This document shows, one piece after another, positions 1-11,064 of a stretch of 64,000 nt of DNA. Source of the DNA: Proteles cristata cristata (Eukaryota; Chordata; Mammalia; Carnivora; Hyaenidae). Positions within the stretch are counted from its first letter, which is position 1, and the number at the start of each line of letters is the position of its first letter. The notes beneath the pieces were generated by a model that worked only from the letters and a program-made list of their open reading frames with translations, ran no database searches and was not told the origin of the DNA. The position numbers were made by a program, and so were the translations under genes. The stretch lies in the NCBI GenBank assembly GCA_017311185.1, contig JAESUZ010002392.1, forward strand, positions 1 to 64,000. The letters are read 5' to 3'.

Positions 1-882
1 GTCAAATTAGTTTCCACATAACACCCAGTGCTCATCCCCATAAGTGTCCTCCTCCATGCCCATCCCTATTCCCCCCACATCCATCAGTCCTCAGTTTTTG
101 TCAGCATTCAAGAGTCTCTCATGGTTTACCTCTCTCCCTTTCCCCAACATTTCCGCCCTTCTTCTCCCCCTTGGTCCTCTGTTAAGTTCCTCCTAATCCT
201 CCTATACGTGCAAACGTATGATATTTGTCCTTCTCTGCATGACTTATTTCGCTCAGCATAACACCCTCAAGGTCCATCCATGTTGCTACACATGGCCAGA
301 TTTCATTGTTTCTCATTGTCATGTAGTATTCCATGGTATAGATAAACCCCATCTTCTTGATCCATTCATCTGTTGATGGACACTTAGGCTCTTTCCATGT
401 TTTAGCTATTGTGGAGAGTGCTGCTATGAACATTGGGGTCCATGTGCTCCTATGCATCAGCATTTCTGTATCCCTTGGGTAAATTCCTAGCAGTGCTATT
501 GCTGGGTCATAGGGGAGTTCTATTGTTAGTTTCCCGAGGAATCTCCACACTGTTTTCCAGAGGGGCTGTACCAGTTTACATTCCCACCAACAGTGTAGGA
601 GGGTGCCCGTTTCTCCACATCCTCGCCAGCATCTAGGGTTCTCTGGTTTGCTCATTTTAGCCACTCTGACTGGCGTGAGGTGGTATCTCAGTGTGGTTTT
701 GATTTGTATTTCCCTGATGAGGAGGGATGCTGAGCATCGTTTCATATGTCTGTTGGCCATCTGGATGTCCTCTTTGGAGAAGCGTCTGTTCATATCTTCT
801 GCCCATTTCTTCACTGGCTTGTTTGTTTTTTGGGTGTGGAGTTTGGTGAGTTCCTTATAGATTTTGGATATTAACCCTTTGA
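1..882 (-). mobile_element. Young LINE-1, 3' part, antisense
   Basis: The plus strand reads from the complement of an L1 3' UTR at the left edge back through the end of ORF2, so the element lies on the minus strand and its A-tail is outside the window. It is 5'-truncated near 882, where similarity to the copy at 6670-8822 stops. The two copies are very similar over their shared length, which points to recent carnivore L1 activity. The target-site duplication cannot be checked because the left flank is missing. Confidence 0.93.
182..882 (-). pseudogene. L1 ORF2p C-terminal fragment (open)
   Basis: An uninterrupted minus-strand reading frame covers the C-terminal part of L1 ORF2p, the endonuclease/reverse transcriptase of L1 retrotransposition. 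It shows the cysteine-rich domain (CWRGC, then an H/C pair: C-x3-C-x7-H-x4-C), the LLGIYP block and the conserved WIKKM...EYY...MRNNEIWP terminal region, and stops at 182-184. Endonuclease and RT domains are absent because of 5' truncation, so it cannot retrotranspose on its own. The first residues of the open frame, above 882, come from flanking DNA. Confidence 0.9.
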
Positions 883-904
883 GCATGTGACAATTTTTTA
901 AGCA

Positions 905-1072
905 CACTTACCATATAATATCTCATCTGAGGTAGGTAGAGTTCAAAGGCAGTTATTCCTGTTTCACAGATGAATACACTAAAGACCAGACAGATTAACA
1001 CTAGCCCAAATTTACAAGTCTACCCTAGACACAGATCCTCTAACTTTAATACCAATGTTCTTTCTCTTGTCC
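905..1072 (-). mobile_element. MIR SINE relic
   Basis: Matches the antisense MIR pattern: a 'ctgaggtaggta' block, then a 'cagatgaatacact' block like the MIR 'cagatgaggaaactgag' core, then a degraded 'aagtaacttgcccaaggtcac' region. Divergence is high, as expected for this ancient mammalian family. Ends are approximate. Confidence 0.7.
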
Positions 1073-2424
1073 CATAACTTGATGAAATCATTGTGTGCAA
1101 ATCTTTGGGAAGGACTGTGGCAGTAAATACTGTGCTCTCCAACTTGAGTAAACTTAATTATTCAGAAACAAATGTTGAATTCTCCATCACACTAAAATTG
1201 TAACAAATTAAGCACACACAAACTTACACATGCTTAATTCTGAAAGTTCTACAGGTATTTATTATCTCCCTCCTACAGTTGGGATCTGCCTCTTTCATGT
1301 ACTTCTGAATGTTTCCCACCTCTTGTCATGAGGGAAAAAGGAGACTTGGAAGTAACTAAGTGCTATATTGCCCTCACTTGCTCTCCTATGGCAAGAAGAA
1401 TTCAGTTGTCCTATGCTGTTTACCTTAATTCATAAACACACAGAGAGGACAGAATGAGTAAACTGTTGGATCCAACATGTCATTCTTATGGACTCTTCAT
1501 GGAGAGTTTATAGGGAATTTAGGTGGGCACAAAAATCACAGAAGAGCAGTGTCATCCACTGTGCCATTGAATTTGGCTATCCAAGTTATTCAGACCAGAA
1601 TGTTCTCTAACCTAAAATATATCTCTTATGGAGAAAATGGTTAAAACTCATAAGTAAGCAATTATTTATTTTCCAGAGGGAAAGAGTTTTGAATATTTGA
1701 GGTGAAACGGTATTGAATGGGATAAGTAGGATTTCAGAAGAAATTTTTTAAAGAATGTGGCCTACTTAAAGGAGAAAAGCAAGAACTATTTGTGGAGTGG
1801 AAAGAAGTAGTGAAGGGCTCAGAAAAGGAAACAAAAGCAATGCTACTAACAAAAAAAGCGCTGGTCTTGGAAGTAGTGTGCGCTCAACCATGCAGAATTG
1901 CATCTACTTTAAAGTACAAAATGAACATTTTTCAAGTGGAGCCACAATAGTGGCTATTGAAATGCAGCAAAATGATCCAGAAATCAAAAGATATAAAGCA
2001 GTCTCAGCAACTGAAATAAAGCTCCAGACACGACACTACTCTCAATCACACATAAATGTCAGACACCATATATTTTATACCCAAAGATGGCATTAAATTT
2101 AATGGGAATTTTACATGCACAAAGACTCTGGAGTTTGGATACATGAAATGAAGATTTGAATTGCTAATTTTCAAGAATGGATCAGAAGGACCCCTATAAG
2201 CCTTGGAAAAGTAAGACTTGTGATTTGAGCAATTTTTCTTTGGTGGGGGTAGAATCCTATTGGCTGATTAGGATGTTCTCATTTGGACGTCCCTTTCTAT
2301 GGCCCTTTAACATAGAAACTGACAAAGGATCTCATACAGATGGGTCCATAAAACATCTGGAAATAAATGAGGAAAATAAAATAAAAGGTAGGTGATGACA
2401 AAAAAATGACTTGAAACTGCAGGG
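1073..2424. other. Unassigned non-repeat interval
   Basis: AT-rich sequence with no recognised repeat or gene. The longest frame (99 codons at 1797-2096) has no recognisable motif, is not flanked by convincing splice sites and looks like chance. Confidence 0.5.
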
Positions 2425-2441
2425 AAGAGTAAGCTATTATA

Positions 2442-2518
2442 TGTAAACCAACAACTCGACAATAAACTATTTTAAAAAAAGAAAAAAGAAAAAGAAGACA
2501 GTGAAAATTTAAAAAAAA
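2442..2518 (+). mobile_element. Severely truncated L1 3' tail
   Basis: The segment begins with a version of the L1 terminal sequence (an 'accaactcgacaataaacta' type end), followed by an A-rich tract, a short non-A segment (gacagtgaaaattt) and a second A run. It is flanked by perfect 17-bp duplications. Only about 35 bp of L1 3' UTR survives. The double A tract suggests a tiny 3' transduction or a remodelled tail. Confidence 0.75.
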
Positions 2519-2537
2519 AAGAGTAAGCTATTATAAA

Positions 2538-2753
2538 AATTTTTTTAATGTTTTTTTATTTATTTCTAGGAGAGAGAGAGACAGCGTGAGCAGGGGAGGG
2601 TCAGAGAGAGAGGGAGTCACAAATTGAAACAGGCTCCAGGCTCTGAGCCGGCAGTCAGCACAGAGCCCGACGCGGGGCTCGAACCCACGAACCGCGAGAT
2701 CATGACCTCAGCGAAAGTCGGACGCTTAACCGACTAAGCCACCCAGGCGCCCC
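2538..2753 (-). mobile_element. Carnivore tRNA-Lys SINE (CAN-SINE)
   Basis: Antisense full-length copy: T/A-rich tail at left, GA-rich body, then the complement of the tRNA-like head with recognisable B-box (ctcgaaccc) and A-box (gactaagcca) and the terminal ccacccaggcgcccc. The perfect 19-bp target-site duplication and retained CpGs indicate a young insertion. Confidence 0.97.
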
Positions 2754-3144
2754 AAGAGTAAGCTATTATAAAGGAGAGTCAGACAAAGGACTTGAAATAA
2801 GTAAAATATATAAACAATTGGACAATTTTTTTATGTTGATCTGGTAAATCTTATCCTTATTAGATATATACTAGACATTAATAAAAATATCTCTTACAAA
2901 ATCCAAAAAGAGATAAGAATAAGCATATTCTAATAGTCAGTATCATTTGGGGTAGACTTCTTTTAGTGCATTCACTATGTCTGCATTTTCCAAATGAGCA
3001 TGTTTATTTTTATGGGAAAATGTCTTATTTTAAATAGGTGTGATGTCACTTTGCTTTCTAAGAAAAATCTTACAGTTCAAGCACTAGCATCTATAATAAT
3101 GGTATACCCCACTTAGGCCTACACAACATCCACATTGTTGAAAG

Positions 3145-3335
3145 AACTGAATATGAGTTAGAAGATCTGTTTTCCAATTTCTATTACTAGCTGTGGAATT
3201 TGGCCATATCACTTTCATTCTCTAAGCCCCCACTTACTACTAAATGAAATCTGGATGTAATGGCCACCAACTCAGTTCACAGAGTAGGAAGAACAAATGA
3301 TAAAATGTATTTCCAACTACAGTGATATCTAGAAA
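3145..3335 (+). mobile_element. MIR SINE relic
   Basis: Sense MIR core: 'ttactagctgtggaatttggcc' corresponds to the MIR 'ttactagctgtgtgaccttgg' block, followed by degraded 'cctcagtttcctcatctgtaaaatg' and downstream regions. Ends are approximate. Confidence 0.72.
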
Positions 3336-4079
3336 GTGTCACTGTGGTAGAAAAACTGCTAAAATGCATGTTAGATCAATTTAATCTACAAGAGTCACTT
3401 TGTAATAATCTACACGTTTTTTTAATAATGTACTATAATGTATTCTTATCTTTAAAAAATGCAAAAACACAAAAATCACATAGAAGAAAATAAATGTTAA
3501 CCATAAATAGTACCATCTTTTAAAAAAAACTCCTGTTAATGTTTTTAATATGTATTTTTTATGGTGATATATGAATATTGTGTCAGACAGAGACTAGGTA
3601 GAAAATTGAATTCTGAGAAGGAGGATTGTAATAAAGAGACTTAATGAAGGAACTGCTTTCAGAATTCTGTACAGACAGAATTAAGGGATTAGACAAGACA
3701 TGGTAAGGCACACAGAGAAGAGCAAGAACAGGAAGCTAATACCACCCCTTAGACAAAGGCTACGGAGAGAAAAATACAGCTATCTGGCTGGGGCTGTAGT
3801 CACAAAAAAACCATACATTGACACAGAAGAGGGAAGAAATCAAACACCAGATCACTTTCTTTGCCAACCTTCCAATCTTAGACTAGTGCTTTCCATTGGT
3901 CGAATCCAAATCTAAGCCCTCTGATGAAGAAGCTCTCAAAATCCCGTCTATAAGAGTCAGCCTTTTAGGGCACACAACAAAGCAGTCAAGGATGGAAAGT
4001 CAATCTGATGGGAGACTGGCAAGCAGAGAGCAATTAGAATGTGTATTATAATGGAAAGTAGTTATATTTAGTTTTCTAT
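3336..4079. other. Unassigned AT-rich interval
   Basis: No gene or confidently named repeat. A short open frame at 3700-3915 shows no known motif. Confidence 0.45.
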
Positions 4080-4790
4080 ATTAATCTTCCAGTTAACATT
4101 GTATCAGTGACCATGTTTCCATATTACTTAAAGTTTTTCCTGTGGCATAATTTTCTGTGACCTCATAGCATTTTATCAACAGGATATATTACAATTTATT
4201 GGAGGCATATAAATTACTTCTTTTTTTCTCTTCCAAATATCCTATTTATATATCAATATTTTTTATTCATCTCAGAGTGATCTTTAAAACTCTTAGATTT
4301 AGGATAACTGGATTAAAGATCTAAAGTTCTTGTTACATGTGCCAAATTCTCTTCCAGCAAATACATAAGAGTGTCCATTTTAGGACAAACTCACCAACAC
4401 TACACATTTTTATATTTTTAATTTTACCATTTCAATCAGTGAAGAAAAATCTATTCTATTTTAATTTGTATTTATTTTGTTAGTAGTAATATTAAACATG
4501 TTTTCAATTATACTATTTCTTCTGTAGGAAACCAAGTTCCTGCCTTTTTCTGGTTCTTCTTTTACAAGGAATCATTTACAAGGACATTTGAAATAAGATG
4601 TTCTGGTCTCAGCTTATTCTCTAGTTATTTTAGGTATATTTGTTTTATTACCATAAATTATTTTCTACCATTATGGGCTTTTATTTTAGTTTTCAAGGCA
4701 TAAGTTTTTAGGAGAAATTTCAATTTGAAAAATCTTTGAAGCTTAGAATTCCTTATTGTTTTGTAAGCATAAAGTTAAATTTTGCTGCGT
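4080..4790 (-). mobile_element. Ancient L1 relic
   Basis: Resembles the antisense ORF2 end and 3' region of old mammalian L1: degraded forms of 'gtgccaaattctcttccagcaa', 'ctcaccaacactacac', 'ttttaatttgtatt' and 'taatattaaacatg', in the order expected for an antisense L1. No open frame remains. Boundaries and subfamily are uncertain. Confidence 0.55.
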
Positions 4791-4964
4791 CATCCACCAT
4801 TGACATCTAGAATGAATTATTTTAAATTTAGGAAGACAGAATAGAATGAAGATGGGAAAATGATTTGCTATAACCCTCAAAATGATACTTTTTAATAACG
4901 TATTCTTTAGGTAAACAAACTAAAATCCCATGACAGATTGGGGGAAATATGGTCACAGTATCTT

Positions 4965-5415
4965 CTAACTACTCACATCTAAAGATGAAGCATATTTCCC
5001 CGCCTCTTAAATCTGGGCTGGTCTTGTGTCTTGCTTTAACCAATAAATAGAATGTGTCAGAAATGATATGGGGATTCTAGAGCCTGGGATTTAGGAGACT
5101 TTGCAGTTTCTGCTTTTGCCCTCTGGACCACTATTCTGACCTAGACACAGAAGGAAGCCTGTCCAGTCTAGCAGAGAATAAGAGGCCCTGTGAAAGGAGA
5201 AGTGGGTGCTTTGTCTGCAGTTGGTACCAATAACCAGGCTTCCAGCTCAGTCAACCCTCCAGTTGAATGCAGTCATGTGAACAAGCTCAGGCAAAACCAG
5301 GGATGAAACCACACAGCCAACACACAGTATTGTGAGAAAAAAAATGTATCATTGTTGTTTGAGCCACTAGAGTTTGTAGTGGATTGTTTCTCAGGAATGG
5401 TTGATAGAAGCAGAT
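4965..5415 (+). mobile_element. Old solo LTR (ERVL-MaLR-like)
   Basis: Contains blocks typical of an old mammalian MaLR/ERVL-type LTR: 'aatctgggctggtcttgtg', 'ccaataaatagaatgtgtcag', and a 3' end like 'ttgtttgagccactagagttt' followed by 'gtggattgtttctc'. No internal retroviral coding sequence adjoins it, so it looks like a solo or fragmentary LTR. The subfamily was not determined. Confidence 0.55.
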
Positions 5416-5524
5416 CTCATAAGAGGATGTGTCTCTGAACCTCTGACTGGTTTCAGTTTTCTCCTACAATACAGATGCAGGAAACAATAGAATCTGAAAG
5501 GTTTCTCCTAGAAGTAAATGAAGA

Positions 5525-6604
5525 GGGACTCTGAGCATCATTTCATGTGTCTGTTGGCCATCTGGATGTCCTCTTTGGAGAAGTGTCTGTTCATGTCTTC
5601 TGCCCATTTCTTCACTGGATTATTTGGTTCTTGGGTGTGGATTTTGGTGAGTTCCTTATAAATTTTGGATACTAGTCTTTTATCCAGTATGTCATTTGCA
5701 ACTATCTTTTCCCATTCTGTTGGTTGCCTATTAGTTTTATTAATGTTTCCTTTGCTGTGCAGAAACTTTTGATCTCGGTGAGGTCCTAATAGTTCATTTT
5801 TGTTCTTGACTCCCTTGCCTTTGGGGATGTGTTGAGTAAGAAATTGCTGCATCATCAGGGAAACATAAATCAAAACCACACTGAGATACCACCTCACGCT
5901 GGTCAGAATGGTTAACATGAACAAATCAGGAGACTCTAGATGCTGGCAAGGATGTGGAGAAATGGGCCCCCTTATACACTGTTGGTGGGAATGTTAACTG
6001 GAGCAGCCCCTCTGGAAACAGTGTAGAGGTTCCTCAAAAAATTAACAATAGAACTCCCCTATGACCCATCAATAGCACTGCTAGGGATTTGTCAAAGGGA
6101 TACAGGAGTGCTGATGCATAGGGGCACATGTACCTCAATGTCCATAGCAGCACTTTCAACAAAAGCCAAATCATGGAAAGAGCCTAAATGTCCATCAACT
6201 GATGAATGGATCAAGAAGATATGGTTTATATATACAATGGAAAAACTACATAGCAATGAGAAAGAATGAAATCTGGCCATGTGTGGGAACATGGATGAAA
6301 CTCGAGGGTGTTATGCTAAGTGAAATAAGTCAGGCAGAGAAGGACAGATACCATATGTTTTCACTTATAAGTGGAATAGGAGAACTTAACAGAGGACCAT
6401 GGGGGAGGGGCAGGGGAAAAAATAGTTGGGGAGAGAGAGGGAGGCAAACCATGAGAGACTCTTGAATGCTGAGAACAAACTGAGGGCTAATGGGGGAGGG
6501 GGAGGGTGGAAGAGGGGGGATGAGCATGGAGGAGGGCACTTGTTGGGATGAGCACTGGGTGTTATACAGAAACCAACTTGACAACAAACTATAAAAGAAA
6601 AAAA
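5525..6604 (+). mobile_element. L1 with 5' inversion (twin-primed)
   Basis: 5525 to about 5850 is antisense L1 ORF2. From about 5851 the sequence switches to sense and runs through the ORF2 end, the G-rich 3' UTR and an A-rich tail. The inverted segment ends in ORF2 (MANRHMK...SESL), just before the residues where the sense segment begins (LMREI...), so almost no L1 sequence was lost. A perfect 15-bp duplication (agaagtaaatgaaga) at 5510-5524 and 6605-6619 shows that both halves entered in one event. The coding frame is disrupted. Confidence 0.95.
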
Positions 6605-6669
6605 AGAAGTAAATGAAGAAACAGAATGTGAAAGAATCTCATACAAGTTGATAAAAACCAAGATATGTT

Positions 6670-8822
6670 CGTTTTTTTATTTTTTATTTATTTTTTATTT
6701 ATTTTTTTCATTTTTATTTATTTTTTAATTTTTTTTTTTACAAATAGTTTATTGTCAAATTAGTTTCCACATAACACCCAGTGCTCATCCCCACAAGTGT
6801 CCTCCTCCATGCCCATCCCCTCCCCCCCACATCCATCAGTCCTCAGTTTTTGTCAGCATTCAAGAGTCTCTCATGGTTTGCCTCTCTCCCTTTCCCCCAC
6901 CATTTCCGCCCTTCTTCTCCCCCTTGGTCCTCTGTTAAGCTTCCTCCTAATCCTCCTATACGTGCACACATATGATATTTGTCTTTCTCTGCCTGACTTA
7001 TTTCGCTCAGCATAACACCCTCAAGGTCCATCCATGTTGCTACACATGGCCAGATTTCATTATTTCTCATTGTCATGTAGTATTCCATGGTATAGATAAA
7101 CCACATCTTCTTGATCCATTCATCTGTTGATGGACACTTAGGCTCTTTCCAGGTTTTAGCTATTGTGGAGAGTGCTGCTATGAACATTGGGGTCCATGTG
7201 CTCCTATGCCTCAACATTTCTGTATCCCTTGGGTAAATTCCTAGCAGTGCTATTGCTGGGTCCTAGGGGAGTTCTATTGTTAGTTTCCTGAGGAACCTCC
7301 ACACTGTTTTCCAGAGGGGCTGTACCAGTTGACATTCCCACCAACAGTGTAGGAGGGTGCCCGTTTCTCCACATCCTCGCCAGCATCTAGAGTTCTCTGA
7401 TTGCTCATTTTAGCCACTCTGACTGGCGTGAGGTGGTATCTCAGTGTGGTTTTGATTTGTATTTCCCTGATGAGGAGCGATGCTGAACATCGTTTCATAT
7501 GTCTGTTGGCCATCTGGATGTCCTCTTTGGAGAAGTGTCTGTTCATATCTTCTGCCCATTTCTTCACTGGGTTGTTTGTTTTTCGGGCGTGTAGTTTGGT
7601 GAGTTCCTTGTAGATTCTGGATATCAACCCTTTATCTGATATGTCATTTGCAACTATCTTTTCCCATTCCGTTGGTTGCCTATTAATTTTCTGGGTTGTT
7701 TCCTTGGCTGTGCAGAAGCTTTTAATCTTGATGAGGTCCCAACAGTTTATTTTTGCTCTTGATTCCCTTGCTTTTGGGGATGTGTCAAGTAAGAAGTTGC
7801 TGCGGTGGAGGTCAAGGAGGTTGTTTCCTGCTTTCTCCTCTAGGGTGTTGATAGTTTCCTGTCTCACATTCAGGTCCTTTATCCATTTTGAGTTTATTTT
7901 TGTGCACGGTATGAGAAAATGATCTAGTTTCATTCTTCTGTATGTTGCTGTCCAACTCTCCCAACACCATCTGTTAAAAAGGCTGTCTTTCTTCCATTGG
8001 ATATTCTTTCCTGCTTTGTCAAAGATTAGTTGGCTGTATACTTTTGGGTCCACTTCTGAGTTCTCAATTCTGTTCCATTGGTCTATGTGTCTGTTTTTCT
8101 GCCAATACCATGCTGTCTTGATGATGACAGCTTTGTAGTAGAGGCTAAAGTCTGGGATGGTGATCCCTCCCGTTTTGGTTTTATTTTTCAGGATTACTTT
8201 GGCTATTCAGGGTCTTTTGTGGTTCCATTGAAATTTTAGGATAGTTTCTTCTAGTTTTGAGAAGTATGCTGGTGCAATTTTGATTGGAATTGCATTGAAT
8301 GTGTAGAGTGCCTTAGGTAGTAATGACATCTTAACTATATTTATTCTTCCTATCCATGAGCATGGAATGTTTTTCCATTTCTTTGTGTCTTCTTCAATTT
8401 CCTTCATAAGTTTTCTATAGTTTTCATCATACAGATCTCTTGTATCCTTGGTTAGGTTTATTCCGAGGTATTTTATGGTTTTTTGTGCAATTGTGAATGG
8501 GATCAGTTTCTTGATTTCTCTTTCTGTTGCTTCATTGTTGGTGTATAAAAATGCAACCAATTTCTGTACGTTGATTTTGTACCCTGGAACTTGGCTGAAT
8601 TCTTGGATCAGTTCTAGTAGGCTTCTGGTGGAGTCTGTCAGGCTTTCGATGTAGAGTATCATGTCATCTATGAAGAGTGAAAGTTTGACTTCCTCTTTGC
8701 CAATTCTGATGCCTTTGATTTCCTTTTGTTGTCTGGTGGCTGATGTTAGGACTTCCAGCACTATGTTAAACAACAGTGGTGAGAGTGGGCATCCCTGTCG
8801 TGTTCCTGATCTCAGGGGGAAA
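6670..8822 (-). mobile_element. Young LINE-1, 5'-truncated, antisense
   Basis: A T-rich run at the left (complement of a remodelled A-tail, about 6670-6744) leads into the complement of the L1 3' UTR and ORF2 up to the RT domain, stopping near 8822. 'aagatatgtt' occurs at 6660-6669 and 8821-8830 and looks like the target-site duplication, with near-identity continuing a few bases further. It shares the carnivore L1 3' end with the copy at 1-882. Confidence 0.95.
6843..8822 (-). pseudogene. Broken L1 ORF2 (RT to C-terminus)
   Basis: Minus-strand ORF2 remnant in at least three open pieces (8773-8207, 8053-7280, 7217-6843), separated by stops or frameshifts. The upstream piece has the RT catalytic block around F-I-D-D (codons at 8663-8674, where FADD is usual for L1), then the L1 RT thumb region. 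Downstream pieces hold the linker, the Cys-rich domain and the WIKKM/EYY/NEIWP terminal region. The endonuclease and the first RT motifs are absent. It is not a functional gene. Confidence 0.92.
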
Positions 8823-8830
8823 GATATGTT

Positions 8831-11039
8831 AGTTTTTGAGAGGAAGAGTCAATTAATAAATTGTATGTGTAAACCACATGACAACTAAAGAGTAAATCCA
8901 CTTCCAGGGCATGTGTGAGCTCCTTTGGATCCATCCTCCCATGGAAAGACCACGTTGCCTGTGTCCCCAGCCCTCCCCAGCCCTGGGCAACTGAGGTGCT
9001 TCAAGGCACAGGACATAGCCACTGCAGAGAGACAAAGCTGTGACCCGTGGGTGTTCCTAGCCCCACCATATTCTACAGCAGAGGTGTGAAGAATTCAAGA
9101 ATTCTAAATCCACGTCTGTTTTTCCATGTTATAATGAAGGAATATTTACCAGGATAAGAAGACAAAAATTTTAAGTTTATTAACTTGGCTTAAAACTAAA
9201 ACATTTAGCCTTGTGTTACCCTGGCTTCTACTGCAATCTTTTCCAGGGCTCCACAAGTGTTAGAATTAGTCCTAACCCTCTAAATTGGAGTCCACTGATC
9301 CGTAAGGACACGTCAATATATTCTTTCCCATCACATGTTCACTTCTTATTATAATATTTTCATCATTTGTTTCAGTTGAACAAGTTTTGACTTAGCACTT
9401 ACTATGTACTGAATAAAAGGTGGTGCATGATAATTACTGAAATAACTCTTCAGTTAAAAATAAATATCCCCAATATTTCAAATTTTGAAACACTATGAGA
9501 TGGTATTGCAAAAGTTGATGTAACTTTAAGCAATTTTGTTTGCTTTTTATAGTCCCATTTCTAATTCCTTTTTAATAAGAATCTGAAATACAGTTGAGAT
9601 GGTAGCTATTCATTATAGTTTTCTTTTACTGTGTGTATTTCCTTGTGTGTGTGTTTTAATGGGTTTTCTTTGCTCTGAAATAAAATAAAAAAGTAAAAAA
9701 TGCTCAAACAGTATACAAAACTAGGAAAGTATTCCATGGCTAATTCCCTGAGCCAAGGAAGTAGCAAAATGGCTCGCAAGGAAGGGAGGATTCAAGAGAT
9801 ACTTGAGAAGAAAGTTAGGCCTTGGAAATAGAGTAGACGGTGAGGGTTGAAGAGAAGAGAGAGGAATGACCGAAAATGATGACCAGGCTTCTGGTTTAAG
9901 AGTTAATAAGAAGGTCATGTCACTCATTGAGAAGGGGAACTATGAGTAGGGAAGCAATTGAGGAAATCGAGACACTAATTAAATACTCAAATGCTGCATG
10001 TGGAGAACAGATGAGGTGGCAGAAAGTGCCATCGCAGTACGGCTCTTCTTCCAATTAATTGAAACCATGATCAACCCTGTGTTGGAATAATCACCCTATT
10101 TGGTCACTATTAGCATGTCTGTTGGGATCTGAGGCCCGTTTCTTGCTTTTATTTTGCCTAGTATCCCATTTGACTAGAAAAGCACTCATTCTACAGCACA
10201 ACAGATAGACTCTGAGGACTTGACTTCTAGAACCCCTGTTGGAAACACTACAGGGAATGAAAACTGGGTTCGAGTCTGGCTGGCTGCCGTGCTTCCTATT
10301 AATGGATAGAAATGTAATATTCATTAAAAAGAATTCAGACTTCAATCGTTCTTAATAATCATGACCTTCTTCATCAATGCATAATAGAACAAAAAGATTG
10401 ATTTTCATTAGGAATGACTTTCAACATTTTTTTTACTTCTTAAATATATAAAAAAAAATCTGTTCAAAGTCTTATGAGGTCTGAGATATTTCTGATCTGC
10501 TTGCAAACAGTAGGCAAGTTTTTATAGAGTTGTTCTACTCTTCACCCGTGTAGCCAATTTAGGATACTCCATTATCTGGTGAAATTTAGCAGCCTAAAAT
10601 TGCTTTCAATTAAGAAGGCCCTCACTTCTCTCCTGCTTGCCAAAATATTGTTTTTAAAAAGGACATTTAGTATGACTAGAACATTGTGCGCCTTCAAATT
10701 TTTCCTATAATAGTTTATGGGAGAAATGAGGAACAGGAAACAGTCATCAATAAAATTACTGCACCACCCATATAGAGTTGCCCAAAGTTAGAAAATAACT
10801 ACTTAACATTTTCTAAGTGTCAATAAGAGACAGAATATTTTCATCAGAATAAGACCTTGTCCATAGGCATCTGTATTTTCAGGGGGTCAAAGACATGTGA
10901 GTCACCCAGATTGCCTGGTCACTTTAGATTGTATGGACTTTCCTTGTGAGGCTGAAATGGGTTCTTGTTAAACTTGAAAGACAGTCTAGTTATAAACTCC
11001 AAAGGGTAGAATTAAAAGGACCCAAAGAAATCACACAAT
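8831..11039. other. Unassigned interval
   Basis: No recognised gene or repeat. Several short frames (for example 84 codons at 10091-10345, minus) lack motifs. It may hold relics too diverged to recognise by eye. Confidence 0.45.
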
Positions 11040-11064
11040 TTGACTTGATCAGTCAGAGCATCAC

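Larger units (their letters stand above)
2425..2772. repeat. Triplicated 17-bp target site
   Basis: The 17-mer aagagtaagctattata occurs at 2425-2441, 2519-2535 and 2754-2770. Copies 1 and 2 flank a short sense-strand L1 tail. Copies 2 and 3 flank an antisense SINE, and that match extends to 19 bp (2519-2537 and 2754-2772). Copy 3 continues into the native right flank. This is seen directly in the sequence. Confidence 0.95.

Noticed and set aside
4965..5415. Possible endogenous retrovirus with coding potential
   Set aside because: Only LTR-like sequence is present. No gag, pol or env-like frame adjoins it.
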